Positions 9,707-20,100 of a DNA stretch of 64,000 nt are shown one piece after another (the stretch's first letter is position 1; every line of letters begins with the position of its first letter). Where the stretch lies: the NCBI GenBank assembly GCA_013298545.1, contig JAAFIA010000001.1:62001-126000 (forward strand), given 5' to 3'. Source of the stretch: Bacteroidota bacterium. Its GTDB lineage: Bacteria; Bacteroidota; Bacteroidia; Palsa-965. Under the pieces are notes generated by a model. It did no database searches. It had not been told where the DNA came from and saw only the letters and a list, made by a program, of their open reading frames with translations. The translations under genes were made by a program, and so were the position numbers.

Positions 9707-10878
9707 CGCGATTTTTCTAAGGCTTGTTGAACATCTGCAAGAATATCGTCGATGTGTTCCAATCCAACCGAGATGCGTATCAAGCCTGGCGTAATGCCAA
9801 CCGCCAACCGATCAGCCTCGCTGAGTTTGGCATGCGTGGTAGAAGCCGGATGCGACACTATGGTGCGCGTATCGCCCAAATTAGCGGTGAGCGAACACAT
9901 CCTGATGGCGTTTAAAAATTTGCGTCCTTGTTCCAGCCCGCCGCGCAATTCAAAGCTCACCACGCCGCCGCCCGCGCGCATCTGCTTACGCGCAATCGCG
10001 TACTGCGGATGCGAGGCCAAAAACGGATAACGAATTTGTGTAATTGCTGAATGGCCTTCCAAAACCTCCGCCAATTTCAACGCACTCGCCGAATGCCGCT
10101 CCATGCGCAAACTCAAGGTCTCCAAACTTTTTGAAAGCACCCACGCATTAAACGGTGCAAGCGCCGGACCCGTACTGCGACAAAACAAATAAATTTCGTG
10201 AATCAATTCTTTTTTGCCCAAGACCGCACCACCCAACACACGCCCCTGCCCATCGATAAATTTTGTGGCCGAATGCGTAACCAAATGCGCGCCGAATTTT
10301 GCGGGTTGTTGTAAAGCTGGTGTAGCAAAACAATTGTCCACATTCAAAATAATACTGTGGCGTTTCGCTAAATCGCCCAACCATTCGAGATCAATTAAAT
10401 CGAGTGCTGGATTGGATGGCGTTTCGACATAAATCATTTTTGTTTCGGGACGAATCAAACTTTCCCAAGTCTCGGGACGAAGGATATCGGCATACGAATA
10501 CGAAATGCCGTAACGCGTCAAGTATTTTGTAATGACGGTATGCGTTGATCCAAAAATAGAACTACACGCCAGCAAATGATCGCCCGTTTTGAGCAAGGCC
10601 AAAAACGAAGCCGTTACCGCAGCCATGCCCGAAGCCGTTGCAAATCCGGCTTCTGTGCCTTCGAGCGCGCAGAGCTTATCGACAAATTCTTGCACATTGG
10701 GATTTGAAAAGCGGCTGTAAATATTGTCGTCAGTTTCGTCGGCAAAGGCAGCGCGCATGGCCTCCGCATCATCAAACACAAAACTCGATGTGAGGTAGAG
10801 CGGCACGCTGTGTTCGTGCGCGGCGGTGCGTTCGCTTTGGATGCGAATGGCTAAAGTTTCTGGATGCAAGTTATCCAT
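9703..10878 (-). CDS. metZ: Trans-sulfuration PLP-dependent enzyme (O-succinylhomoserine sulfhydrylase-like)
   Basis: Cys/Met metabolism PLP enzyme signatures: YSRFSNPNV, SATKFIDGQGRVLGG, SVGLEHIDDILADVQQAL. Confidence 0.8.
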   Translation of the reverse strand: MDNLHPETLAIRIQSERTAAHEHSVPLYLTSSFVFDDAEAMRAAFADETDDNIYSRFSNPNVQEFVDKLCALEGTEAGFATASGMAAVTASFLALLKTGDHLLACSSIFGSTHTVITKYLTRYGISYSYADILRPETWESLIRPETKMIYVETPSNPALDLIDLEWLGDLAKRHSIILNVDNCFATPALQQPAKFGAHLVTHSATKFIDGQGRVLGGAVLGKKELIHEIYLFCRSTGPALAPFNAWVLSKSLETLSLRMERHSASALKLAEVLEGHSAITQIRYPFLASHPQYAIARKQMRAGGGVVSFELRGGLEQGRKFLNAIRMCSLTANLGDTRTIVSHPASTTHAKLSEADRLAVGITPGLIRISVGLEHIDDILADVQQALEKSR

Positions 10879-10884
10879 ACTGTT

Positions 10885-11313
10885 TTAGGAAATTTTTTCG
10901 CCATTCAACAGCACCGACCACGTAATGGTGGCGGCTACTTCCAAGGTTTTGGCCACGGAGCAATATTTATCCATCGAGAGTTGAACAGCGCGAATGGCTT
11001 TGCCCGGATCAATTTGTCCGGCTAAGTGATACACCACGTGAATGTCTTTCCACAAGGCCGGATCAACGCCTTGTTCGCGCTCGCCATCAATGCCCATGCG
11101 AAAATCGGTGATCGTTTGTTTTTGCTTTTGTAAAATCAACACCACATCGATGCCGCTACAACCGCCGAGCGCCATGAGCAACGACTGCATGGGCCGAACG
11201 CCTTTCCCTTCGCCTCCAATTTCTGGAGAGCCGTCAAAATTTATGGTATTGCCTTCGCTGTTGCTGGCTTCAAAATGAACCGCGTTGTTGATGCGTTTGA
11301 GTTCGATGTGCAT
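10885..11313 (-). CDS. OsmC family protein
   Basis: MHIELKRINNAVHFEASN...RPMQSLLMALGGCSGIDVVLILQKQ...; start taken at the internal ATG (11313). Confidence 0.82.
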   Translation of the reverse strand: MHIELKRINNAVHFEASNSEGNTINFDGSPEIGGEGKGVRPMQSLLMALGGCSGIDVVLILQKQKQTITDFRMGIDGEREQGVDPALWKDIHVVYHLAGQIDPGKAIRAVQLSMDKYCSVAKTLEVAATITWSVLLNGEKIS

Positions 11314-11824
11314 GGGCTTGTGTGTTGGATGCAAGCCAAAGATAATATTTTGGGGGATAAATGGGGCGGGGATTTTTAGACGGATTGACCGATGATGATT
11401 GTTTGGCTTTTGTTATTTTTAGTTGCTCCGCAGGATTTAAAATCTTGCGGAAAAATGGACAATTAAATGTGCTGAATTTTAATACGCGTGTAGGCCGCAG
11501 GATTGCAAATCCTGCGGAGCGGGGGTTGACCGATGATGATTGCTGTTTGTTTTTTGTTATTTTTATTTGCTCCGCAGGATTTAAAATCCTGCGGAAAAAG
11601 GCACAATTAAAGGTGTTGAATTTTAATGCGCGTGTAGGCCGCAGGATTGCAAATCCTGCGGGGCGGGGGAGAAAATATACCCCGTTAATTTGTCGGTTTA
11701 ATTTTTTCGTTAGTTCGCCCGATGCTTTAAGCCTTTTTTTAAATGGCACGTAAACCAAATAGAGAAACCAACCCAAAAGCCCAACAACAACAATAACGAT
11801 AATCAGGAATAAGAGGTTTACCAT
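11270..11824 (-). CDS. Small single-TM protein with C-terminal extension made of translated palindromic repeats
   Basis: N-terminus MVNLLFLIIVIVVVGLLGWFLYLVYVPFKKRLKASGELTKK is a convincing membrane segment. The remainder is two copies of a 47-48-aa repeat, and the ORF overlaps the OsmC start. Confidence 0.45.
   Translation of the reverse strand: MVNLLFLIIVIVVVGLLGWFLYLVYVPFKKRLKASGELTKKLNRQINGVYFLPRPAGFAILRPTRALKFNTFNCAFFRRILNPAEQIKITKNKQQSSSVNPRSAGFAILRPTRVLKFSTFNCPFFRKILNPAEQLKITKAKQSSSVNPSKNPRPIYPPKYYLWLASNTQAHAHRTQTHQQRGSF
11385..11666. repeat. Two tandem ~141-144 bp copies of a palindromic repeat element
   Basis: TTGACCGATGATGATTG...CTCCGCAGGATTTAAAATC(C/T)TGCGGAAAAA..GGCCGCAGGATTGCAAATCCTGCGG(A/G)GCGGG occurs at 11385 and 11526. 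Confidence 0.9.
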
Positions 11825-11920
11825 TTTTGTTTGGGGAGCGAATGGTTAGGTATTAGGCTTATACAAATACTGGCCTTGTGTCTTTATGTAATGATTTCAA
11901 AATTACTAAATCTTCTATGT

Positions 11921-12020
11921 TCCGCAGGATTTAAAATCCTGCGGAAAAAGGCACAATTAAAGGTGTTGAATTTTAATGCGCGTGTAGGCCGCAGGATTAC
12001 AAATCCTGCGGAGCGGGGGG
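11921..12020. repeat. Third copy of the CCGCAGGATTTAAAATCCTGCGG palindromic repeat (core only)
   Basis: TCCGCAGGATTTAAAATCCTGCGGAAAAAGGCACAATTAAAGGTGTTGAATTTTAATGCGCGTGTAGGCCGCAGGATTACAAATCCTGCGGAG. Confidence 0.9.
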
Positions 12021-12129
12021 GGGGGCATATCTTGCGGAGCGGGAGCTTTCCCACTAAAAAACAAACCCTACATATATAATTTACATACCTACTCTAAAAA
12101 TCAACCTTTTAATCATCCCAACAAAAAAT

Positions 12130-12156
12130 CCCGCCAAGGCCAAAGGCCAAGGCGGG
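12130..12156. terminator. Probable hairpin terminator
   Basis: CCCGCCAAGGCCAAAGGCCAAGGCGGG inverted repeat between the 11.8 kb operon and asnS. Confidence 0.5.
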
Positions 12157-12244
12157 TCTTTCTATACTTCTAAATCCAAGCCTGAAAATTGGAACTTGCT
12201 TTTTGGAGCTTGGAACCTGGAACTTGTTCTTTGTAATCTTGAAC

Positions 12245-13630
12245 CTAAAACTCCGCGTTCTTCGGCGTACGCGGAAACGGAATCACATCACGGATATTCG
12301 TCATGCCCGTTACAAACAACACCAAACGCTCAAAACCCAAACCAAATCCGGCATGCGGACATGTTCCGAATTTGCGCGTTTCTAAATACCACCACAACGA
12401 CTCTTGCGGAATGTGCATTTCCTCAACACGCTTCAACAACTTGGCATGATCCTCTTCACGCTGTGAGCCGCCAATGATTTCGCCAATCCACGGAAATAAA
12501 ATATCCATGGCACGAACCGTTTTGCCGTCGTCGTTTTGTTTCATGTAAAACGCCTTGATGTCTTTCGGGTAACCCGTAACAATCACCGGGCCGCCATGAT
12601 GTTCTACCAAGTAGTTTTCGTGTTCTTTCTGCAAATCTTTTCCCCAATCCGCCAAGTATTCAAACTTCTTGCCGCAGGTTTTCAGAATCTCAATCGCTTC
12701 GGTGTAGGTAATGCGCGTAAACGGTTTGTCAATCACCGAGCGCAAGCGGTTGAGCAATTCTTTGTCGTACATTTTATTCAAAAACTCCAAATCAGCCGCA
12801 CAATGCTCGAGCGCGTACGCAACAAGGTATTTCAACATTTCTTCCGCCAAATCCATGTTGTCTTCAATGTCGTGAAACGCCATTTCTGGTTCAATCATCC
12901 AAAACTCCGCCAGGTGGCGCGGTGTGTTTGAATTTTCGGCGCGGAATGTTGGCCCAAACGTATAAATCAAGCCCAAAGCCAAAGCCCCCAATTCCCCTTC
13001 GAGCTGGCCCGAAACCGTGAGGTTCGTTTCTTTTCCAAAAAAATCTTGGCTGTAATCGATGTTGCCGTCTTCGGTGCGTGGTGTGTTTTTCAGATCGAAC
13101 GTCGTTACATGAAACATTTCGCCAGCGCCTTCCGCATCGCTTCCGGTAATGATGGGCGTATGCAGGTTGAAGAAGCCTTTATCGTTGAAAAACTTATGAA
13201 TGGCATACGCCAAATGGTGACGCACCCGCAAGACCGCGCCAAACGTATTGGTGCGCGGACGCAAATGCGCAATCTCGCGCAAGAACTCAAGCGAGTGTCC
13301 TTTTTTCTGCAAGGGATAAACTTGCGGATCGGCGGTGCCGTAAATGTGAATTTCTTTGGCTTGAATTTCTACCGCTTGCCCTGAACCTTGCGAAGCCACC
13401 AGGTTTCCGCTCACGCGAATACACGCGCCGGTAGAAACGTCTTTTAAAAATTCATCTGAAAACAGATTGGCATCTGCTACCGCTTGAATATTGTGAATGG
13501 TAGAACCATCGTTCAACTCAATAAAAGAAATGGTTTTGTTTCCACGACGCGAACGCACCCAACCCGAAACAACCACTTCTTGACCCGTGCCTGCTGTTTG
13601 CAACAGGGCTTTAATTCTGACTTTAGACAT
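12245..13630 (-). CDS. asnS: Asparaginyl-tRNA synthetase
   Basis: Class II aa[45 protein letters not shown] ... [34 protein letters not shown]. Start set at 13630. Confidence 0.95.
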   Translation of the reverse strand: MSKVRIKALLQTAGTGQEVVVSGWVRSRRGNKTISFIELNDGSTIHNIQAVADANLFSDEFLKDVSTGACIRVSGNLVASQGSGQAVEIQAKEIHIYGTADPQVYPLQKKGHSLEFLREIAHLRPRTNTFGAVLRVRHHLAYAIHKFFNDKGFFNLHTPIITGSDAEGAGEMFHVTTFDLKNTPRTEDGNIDYSQDFFGKETNLTVSGQLEGELGALALGLIYTFGPTFRAENSNTPRHLAEFWMIEPEMAFHDIEDNMDLAEEMLKYLVAYALEHCAADLEFLNKMYDKELLNRLRSVIDKPFTRITYTEAIEILKTCGKKFEYLADWGKDLQKEHENYLVEHHGGPVIVTGYPKDIKAFYMKQNDDGKTVRAMDILFPWIGEIIGGSQREEDHAKLLKRVEEMHIPQESLWWYLETRKFGTCPHAGFGLGFERLVLFVTGMTNIRDVIPFPRTPKNAEF

Positions 13631-13896
13631 AGCAATAGATTTTGAAAGGGCACAAAAATCGGTAAAATACTCGCACAACCGGAAACGAAATGGTAGAAAT
13701 TGGTGCAATTCGTCAACAAAAACAGCAAGCCTGCTTTTTGAGAAACATTTTTTGTTTCCATCGTTTCCGTTCGTAAGCAAATCAAAATCAGCTATTTAAG
13801 TCAAATATTGTGCGTGAAATGATGGAAAACTGAAAAAATATTTTGCGTGGAAACGCGAAAATCAAAAAATGTTTCCTTAGTTTTGCGGCCAAATTC

Positions 13897-14511
13897 ATGG
13901 AAACCAAAGACCGTATTCTCAAAGCCGCTTTAGAATTGTTCTTCCGCTACGGGATCAAGAGCATCACCATGGACGATATTGCCAAGCATTTGTCGATGTC
14001 GAAAAAAACCATTTACCAGTTTTTTAGCGATAAAGACGAATTGGTGCATTCCTTATTCATGCAATCGCTGGAAGAAGACGAACGCGATTTTGTTGCCATT
14101 TCCGAAAAAGCCGCCAATGTGGTGGAAGAAGTATTTATGTTCATGCGTAAGATGCACGAGATTTTTGATACCATCAATCCAAACATTTTTTACGACCTGC
14201 AAAAATACCATCCCAAAAGTTGGGCACTCTTTCACGATTTCAAAACCAATTACATTCTCGGTTCGGTTGAGAAATCGTTGGAGCGTGGCAAAAAGCAAGG
14301 ACTTGTGCGCGAAGATGTGAATGTGAAAATTTTGGCCCGTTTGCGTGTAGAGGAAATTGGCATGGGCTTGAATCCACAAATCTTTGCTGCCGATAAATTT
14401 AAAATTGTGGATGTTCAAATTGCCTTGACTGAACATTTCCTATACGGCATCTGTACATTAAAAGGCCATAAGTTGATTAATAAGTACAAACACATAAACG
14501 AAGAAGAATAA
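13897..14511 (+). CDS. TetR/AcrR family transcriptional regulator
   Basis: METKDRILKAALELFFRYGIKSITMDDIAKHLSMSKKTIYQFFSDKDELV, a TetR HTH. TAGTTTTG -7 box at 13878-13885. Confidence 0.9.
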   Translation: METKDRILKAALELFFRYGIKSITMDDIAKHLSMSKKTIYQFFSDKDELVHSLFMQSLEEDERDFVAISEKAANVVEEVFMFMRKMHEIFDTINPNIFYDLQKYHPKSWALFHDFKTNYILGSVEKSLERGKKQGLVREDVNVKILARLRVEEIGMGLNPQIFAADKFKIVDVQIALTEHFLYGICTLKGHKLINKYKHINEEE

Positions 14512-14544
14512 AATAAAAACAAAGGTTCAAGCGACCATACATAA

Positions 14545-15915
14545 ATGAATATGCCAATGAAACCATTTTTTAACCGTTTTGCGCTGCTCGTTCTACTTTG
14601 CTCAAGTGGGATTCTTCGCGCGCAACAGCAACCCGATGCGTCGTCTTATACGTTTTCGGTGATGCAAGCCGTTGACTTTGCATTACAGCATCAACCTTCT
14701 GTCAAGAATGCGCAACTGGATCAACAAGCCGCCACCAATAAAGTGCGCGAGGTGGTGGGCATTGCGCTTCCACAGATTAACGGAAGCGGTCAAATCCAAG
14801 ACTTTCTCGAAATTCCAACCTCGTTTATTCCTGCCGAAGTTTTTGGCGGACAACCCGGAACCTTCATTCCGGTTCAGTTTGGAACAAAATACAATGCAAC
14901 GGTCGGCGTTTCGGCTTCGCAACTGTTGTTTAGCGGCGAATGGTTTTTGGGCGTAAAAGGCGCTAAAATTTACCAAGAACTCGCGCAGAAAAACACCGTT
15001 CGCACACAACTCGAAACCGCTAGCGAAGTCAAAAAAGCGTACTATTCAACGCTGGTGAATGCCGAACGCAAGAAACTCGTTGAGGCCAATGTAGCCATGA
15101 TCAAGCGGTTGATGGACGATACACGCGCCTTGAATCAAAATGGTTTTGTGGAGCAAATTGATGTTGACCGTGTAACGGTTGCCTACAACAACATCTTGAT
15201 CGAACAACAAAACATCAATCGCCTCCTCGATTTATCGTTGGTGTTGCTCAAATACCAAATGGGTATGGAACAAACGGCAACCCTTACATTGACCGATGAT
15301 TTGAAGAGTTTGAATTTAGACATGCCTGTTCCACAAAACGGCCCGTTCAATTACGCCAACCGCATTGAGTACCAATTGTTGGATTTGCAATTGCGCGGAA
15401 GTCGTTTGCAAATGCGCGCCAATCGGATTGGCTACTTGCCTACCGCTGCCTTGTTTGGAAGCGCGCAGTACCAAGCACAGCGCACCAAGTTTGACATCTT
15501 CGAAAACAAACCGTGGTATCCGATTGTGGTTGTTGGCTTGCAAGTAAACGTTCCTATTTTCGATGGCTTGCAACGTCATTACCGCATTCAGCAAAGCCGC
15601 GTAAGCATTGCCAAAGCAGAAAACGATATGTTTATGATTCGCCAAACCATCGACCTGCAAATGGCCATTGCGCGTGCAAACCTCATCAATAGCGCTTCTT
15701 CCATCAACACCCGCCAGAGCAATGTCGATCTGGCACAACGTGTTTACGATGTGGCCAAGAAAAAATACGAAGCAGGCGTTGGCTCCAACCTCGAAGTATT
15801 GAATGCCGAAACAGCCTTGAAAGAAGCACAAACCAATTACTTCAGCGCTTTGTACGATGCTGTTGTTGCTAAAGTAGAATACGAAAAAGCAACAGGCACA
15901 CTCACCTTTAAATAA
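14545..15915 (+). CDS. TolC family outer membrane protein
   Basis: Signal peptide and OEP-type coiled coils (AVDFALQHQPSVKNAQLD..., VAKKKYEAGVGSNLEVLNAETALKEAQTNYFSALYDAVVAKVEYEKATG). Confidence 0.92.
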   Translation: MNMPMKPFFNRFALLVLLCSSGILRAQQQPDASSYTFSVMQAVDFALQHQPSVKNAQLDQQAATNKVREVVGIALPQINGSGQIQDFLEIPTSFIPAEVFGGQPGTFIPVQFGTKYNATVGVSASQLLFSGEWFLGVKGAKIYQELAQKNTVRTQLETASEVKKAYYSTLVNAERKKLVEANVAMIKRLMDDTRALNQNGFVEQIDVDRVTVAYNNILIEQQNINRLLDLSLVLLKYQMGMEQTATLTLTDDLKSLNLDMPVPQNGPFNYANRIEYQLLDLQLRGSRLQMRANRIGYLPTAALFGSAQYQAQRTKFDIFENKPWYPIVVVGLQVNVPIFDGLQRHYRIQQSRVSIAKAENDMFMIRQTIDLQMAIARANLINSASSINTRQSNVDLAQRVYDVAKKKYEAGVGSNLEVLNAETALKEAQTNYFSALYDAVVAKVEYEKATGTLTFK

Positions 15916-15954
15916 ACGAATCAACTTTCATCCAACCGATAGTATCCGCTTACC

Positions 15955-17082
15955 ATGAAAAAATCACTTCTCCTGTTTGGTATTCTCGCCTTCGCCTTGT
16001 ACGCTTGCGGCGGTGGTGCAACCGATAAAACAGCACAACTCAAAGAGAAAAAAGCAGCTTTTGAAGTCCTGCGCAAAGAAATTGCCGACCTCGAACGCGA
16101 ACTGGCAAAAACATCTGGCAACAAAAACCTTGAAGGAAAACCGGTAAAAGCGGTTGATGTGGTGGCTGGCTTGTTTTCACACTCCATCGACGTTCAAGGC
16201 CGTATTGATGCTGAAGAAAGTGTTTCTGTTGGCCCGCAAATGCCCGGCCTCGTGAAACGTGTATATGTGCAAGCGGGCGACCGTGTAAGCGCAGGACAAG
16301 TTCTTGCCGAGATTGATGCCGATGCGATGGTACAACAACTCGCGTCTATCAAAATTCAACGCGATCTCGCGAAACAAGTTTTCGATCGTCAGAAAAATCT
16401 TTGGGATCAGAAAATCGGAACCGAGATTCAGTTCCTTTCTACCAAAACACAATACGAAGCACTCGACAAACAAGTGAGCGCGGTTCAGGAGCAAATCAAC
16501 ATGACCAAAATTACTGCACCTATTAGCGGTACCATTGATGTCATCAACATGAAAGCGGGCGAACTTGCGGCAGCTGGTTTTAGCTCGATTGTGATTGTAA
16601 ATACGAGCAAACTCCGTGTCAAAGGCGAAATTGCGGAAGGCTACATTGCCAAAGTAAAAACCGGCAATGCCGTTCAAGTTGTACTGCCTGATGCCAACAA
16701 AACCTTGGATGCAAAAATTACTTATGCTGGTCAATACATCAATCCACTCAACCGAACATTTAGCGTCCAAGTGGTCATTCCATCAAACGAAAAAGATGTT
16801 GTTCCAAACATGGTTGCGGTCTTGAAAATTACCGATTACAGCAACGACAAAGCCATTACAGCACCACTCTCAGCGATTCAATCATCTTCTGATGGCAAAA
16901 ATTTCATTTATATAGTTGTTGCAGGAGCCGATGGCAAAATGACGGCAGAACGTCGCGATGTAACCTACGAAAAGAGTTACAACGGCCGTGCCGAAATCAC
17001 GTCGGGATTAAATGCGGGTGATAAACTCATCACCGAAGGTATTGCCGAACTCAACAACGGCGACCTGATCAGCATTAAATAA
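15955..17082 (+). CDS. Efflux RND transporter periplasmic adaptor (HlyD/AcrA) lipoprotein
   Basis: Lipobox (FALYACGG), biotinyl-lipoyl-like VGPQMPGLVKRVYVQAGDRVSAGQVLAEID, ITAPISGTIDVINMKAGELAAAG. Confidence 0.93.
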   Translation: MKKSLLLFGILAFALYACGGGATDKTAQLKEKKAAFEVLRKEIADLERELAKTSGNKNLEGKPVKAVDVVAGLFSHSIDVQGRIDAEESVSVGPQMPGLVKRVYVQAGDRVSAGQVLAEIDADAMVQQLASIKIQRDLAKQVFDRQKNLWDQKIGTEIQFLSTKTQYEALDKQVSAVQEQINMTKITAPISGTIDVINMKAGELAAAGFSSIVIVNTSKLRVKGEIAEGYIAKVKTGNAVQVVLPDANKTLDAKITYAGQYINPLNRTFSVQVVIPSNEKDVVPNMVAVLKITDYSNDKAITAPLSAIQSSSDGKNFIYIVVAGADGKMTAERRDVTYEKSYNGRAEITSGLNAGDKLITEGIAELNNGDLISIK

Positions 17083-17126
17083 GTGAACTTACTGAATTAA
17101 TAATCGCGGTTACATACATACGCGCC

Positions 17127-20100
17127 ATGTTAGACAAAATCAAAGAGTTTGGGCCTACAAGTTGGTCGATCAATAACAAGACGAGCATCTTCATCCTGAC
17201 CGTATTTCTCTGCTTTGCAGGGTATCTGTACTATCAGAAACTCCCGAAAGAAAGTTTTCCGGAAGTAAAAGTTCCAACCATTTATATCCAAACAGGTTAC
17301 TTCGGTACATCGCCTGTTGATATGGAGAATTTGGTTGCGAAGCCGCTGGAAAAACAAGTTAAAGCCATTTCTGGTGTCAAGAAAATCACGAGCAACTCGC
17401 TCGAGAATTTCAGCGTGATGATTGTGGAATTCAACACCAATGTAAAGGTTGAAGACGCGCTCCGCAAAACAAAAGATGCGGTTGACAAAGCCAAAACCGA
17501 TCTTCCACAAAAGCTCGACATTGGGCCAAACGTGCAAGAAATCAACTTTTCGGAATTTCCGATCATGTACCTCAACATTGCAGGGGATTATGATTTGGCC
17601 CGGCTGAAAAAATACTCCGAATCGCTTAAAGACCGCATCGAGTCGATGAAGCAGATTACGCGCGTGGACTTGGTGGGTGCGCTCGATCGCGAGATTCAGA
17701 TTGATGTGGACATGTACAAGATGCAGGTTACACAACTCACCATGGGCGATATTCAACGCGCCATTGGTTTCGAAAACGTAGCCATTTCGGGCGGAACAAT
17801 TACCAACAATGGCATTAAACGTACTGTTTCTGTGCGGAAAGAATTTAAATCTGTTGAAGAGCTAAAAAATATTGTGATTGGTTCGCAATCGGGTGCAATG
17901 GTGTATCTGAAAGATGTGGCCGAAGTGCGCGATGGATTTAAAGAACAAGAAAGTTTTGCACGTCTTGAAGGTAAAAATGTCATCACGCTCAACGTCATTA
18001 AACGTGCCGGCGAAAATTTGATTGTGGCCTCCGACAAAATCCACGAGATCATTGACGAGATGTATGCGAGTCAAGAGTTGCCGAAAGATTTGAAAATTAC
18101 CATCACCGGCGACCAATCCACACAGACGCGCGTTACCTTGCACGATTTGATCAATACAATCATTATTGGTTTCGTATTGGTATTGATTGTACTCATGTTC
18201 TTCATGGGTTCTACCAATGCGTTCTTCGTGGCGCTTTCGGTTCCGCTTTCTATGTCTATTGCGTTCATTGTTTTGTTCTGGATGGGCTGGTCGCTCAACA
18301 TGATTGTGTTGTTTGCGTTCTTGCTGGCCTTGGGTATTGTGGTGGACGATGCGATTGTGGTGATCGAAAACACGCACCGTATTTTCATGCAAAACAAAGG
18401 CATTGGCATTGTACGTGCGGCAAAATTGGCGGCTGGCGAAGTATTCCTTCCGGTTCTTTCTGGAACATTGACCACGCTTGCACCGTTTATTCCGCTTGCG
18501 TTCTGGGATGGTATTATTGGTCAGTTCATGTTGTATTTACCCGTAACGTTGATCATCACCTTGTTGGCATCGCTCTTGGTAGCGTACATCATCAATCCGG
18601 TTTTTGCGGTTCAGTTCATGCGTCATTACGATCCTGCATCGGCAAAAGATAATTCTTGGCCACAATGGCTCAAGCGCACATCAATTGCTTGGATTCCGAT
18701 TACACTCATCAGTTATTTGATTGGTTTCGGTTTCGGCAATTTTATTGTGTTTGTTTATCTCCTCATTCTTTTGCACCACTATGTTTTGCGCCGCATGATT
18801 TTCGGTTTTCAAGAAAAAACATGGCCACGCGTGCGCGAATGGTTTGGTCGTAAATTGGAATGGTCGATCGATCACCCGAAAACAATTTTGACCTCAATTG
18901 TCCTTTTATTCTTCTTATCGTTTATGTTGTTGGGCGCACGTCAACCCAAAGTTGATTTCTTCCCAACTGCCGATCCGAATTTCGTTTACACGTACATTGA
19001 ATTACCAATTGGTACCGATCAATTGCGAACCAACGCGGTATGCTTGGATGTTGAGAAACGCATCAATGCATTGATTAAAGATGACAAAGACATTGTTTCT
19101 TCCGTTATCGCAAACGTTGCTTTAGGCGCTGGCGATCCGCAACAACAAGACAATTCCATTCAACCAAACAAAGCGCGGGTAACCATTTCGTTTGTAGAAT
19201 TTGCAAAACGCAACGGCAAATCGACACGGGCGGTTTTGGAACGCATTCAGAAATCGTTTGACGAAAATAAAATTGCTGATGCCGAAATTGTTGTAGAACA
19301 AGAGCAAGGCGGACCTCCAGTAGCGAAGCCAATCAGTATTGAGATTACAGGCGAACGCTTGGAAGATCTTATCGCAACAGCCGATTCGTTGAAAAAGTTT
19401 TTAGATCGTCTTGATATTGATGGCGTACAAAAACTAAAAAGCGATGTGGTAGCGAGTAAGCCAGAAATTATTTTCGACGTAGATCGTGAACGTGCTAACC
19501 GCGAAGGAATTTTCAGCGGACAAATTGGTAACGAATTGCGTAGTTCGATTTTCGGTGTAGAGGTTTCTAAATTCCGCGATGCGAATGACGAATATCCAAT
19601 CATGCTTCGCGCGCGTGCCGATCAACGCAGCGACATCAATGCGTTGAACAACATGAAAATCACGTACCGCGATATGAACATGGGTGGTATGATTCGCAAC
19701 GTTCCAGTTTCGGCCTTTGCTACGGTGCGCGAAAGCACCAGTTATGGCGGAATCAAACGGAAAGGTCAAAAACGCATCATCACGCTTGGTTCTGGTGTTC
19801 TCACAGGTTTCAATCCAAACGAAGTTGCGGCACAAGTGGAATCACAAGTCGAAGCATGGAAAGAGAAAAATAAACTTGCGGGTGTTGAAATTTCGATGAG
19901 TGGACAAAAAGTGGAACAAGAAGAAACTGCCGGATTCTTGGGCGGTGCGATGTTGGCGAGTATTGGTTTGATCATTGTTATTCTCGTAACACAATTCAAC
20001 TCCATCAGTAAGCCACTGATCATTCTCAGCGAAATTTTCTTCAGTGTAATTGGTGTTTTCCTCGGTCTTGCCATTTTTGGTATGAACGTATCCATCATCA

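Noticed and set aside
11385-12020. Repeat cluster as a possible CRISPR array
   Set aside because: Only three copies of a ~100-140 bp palindromic unit, no short regularly spaced repeats, no spacers and no cas genes.
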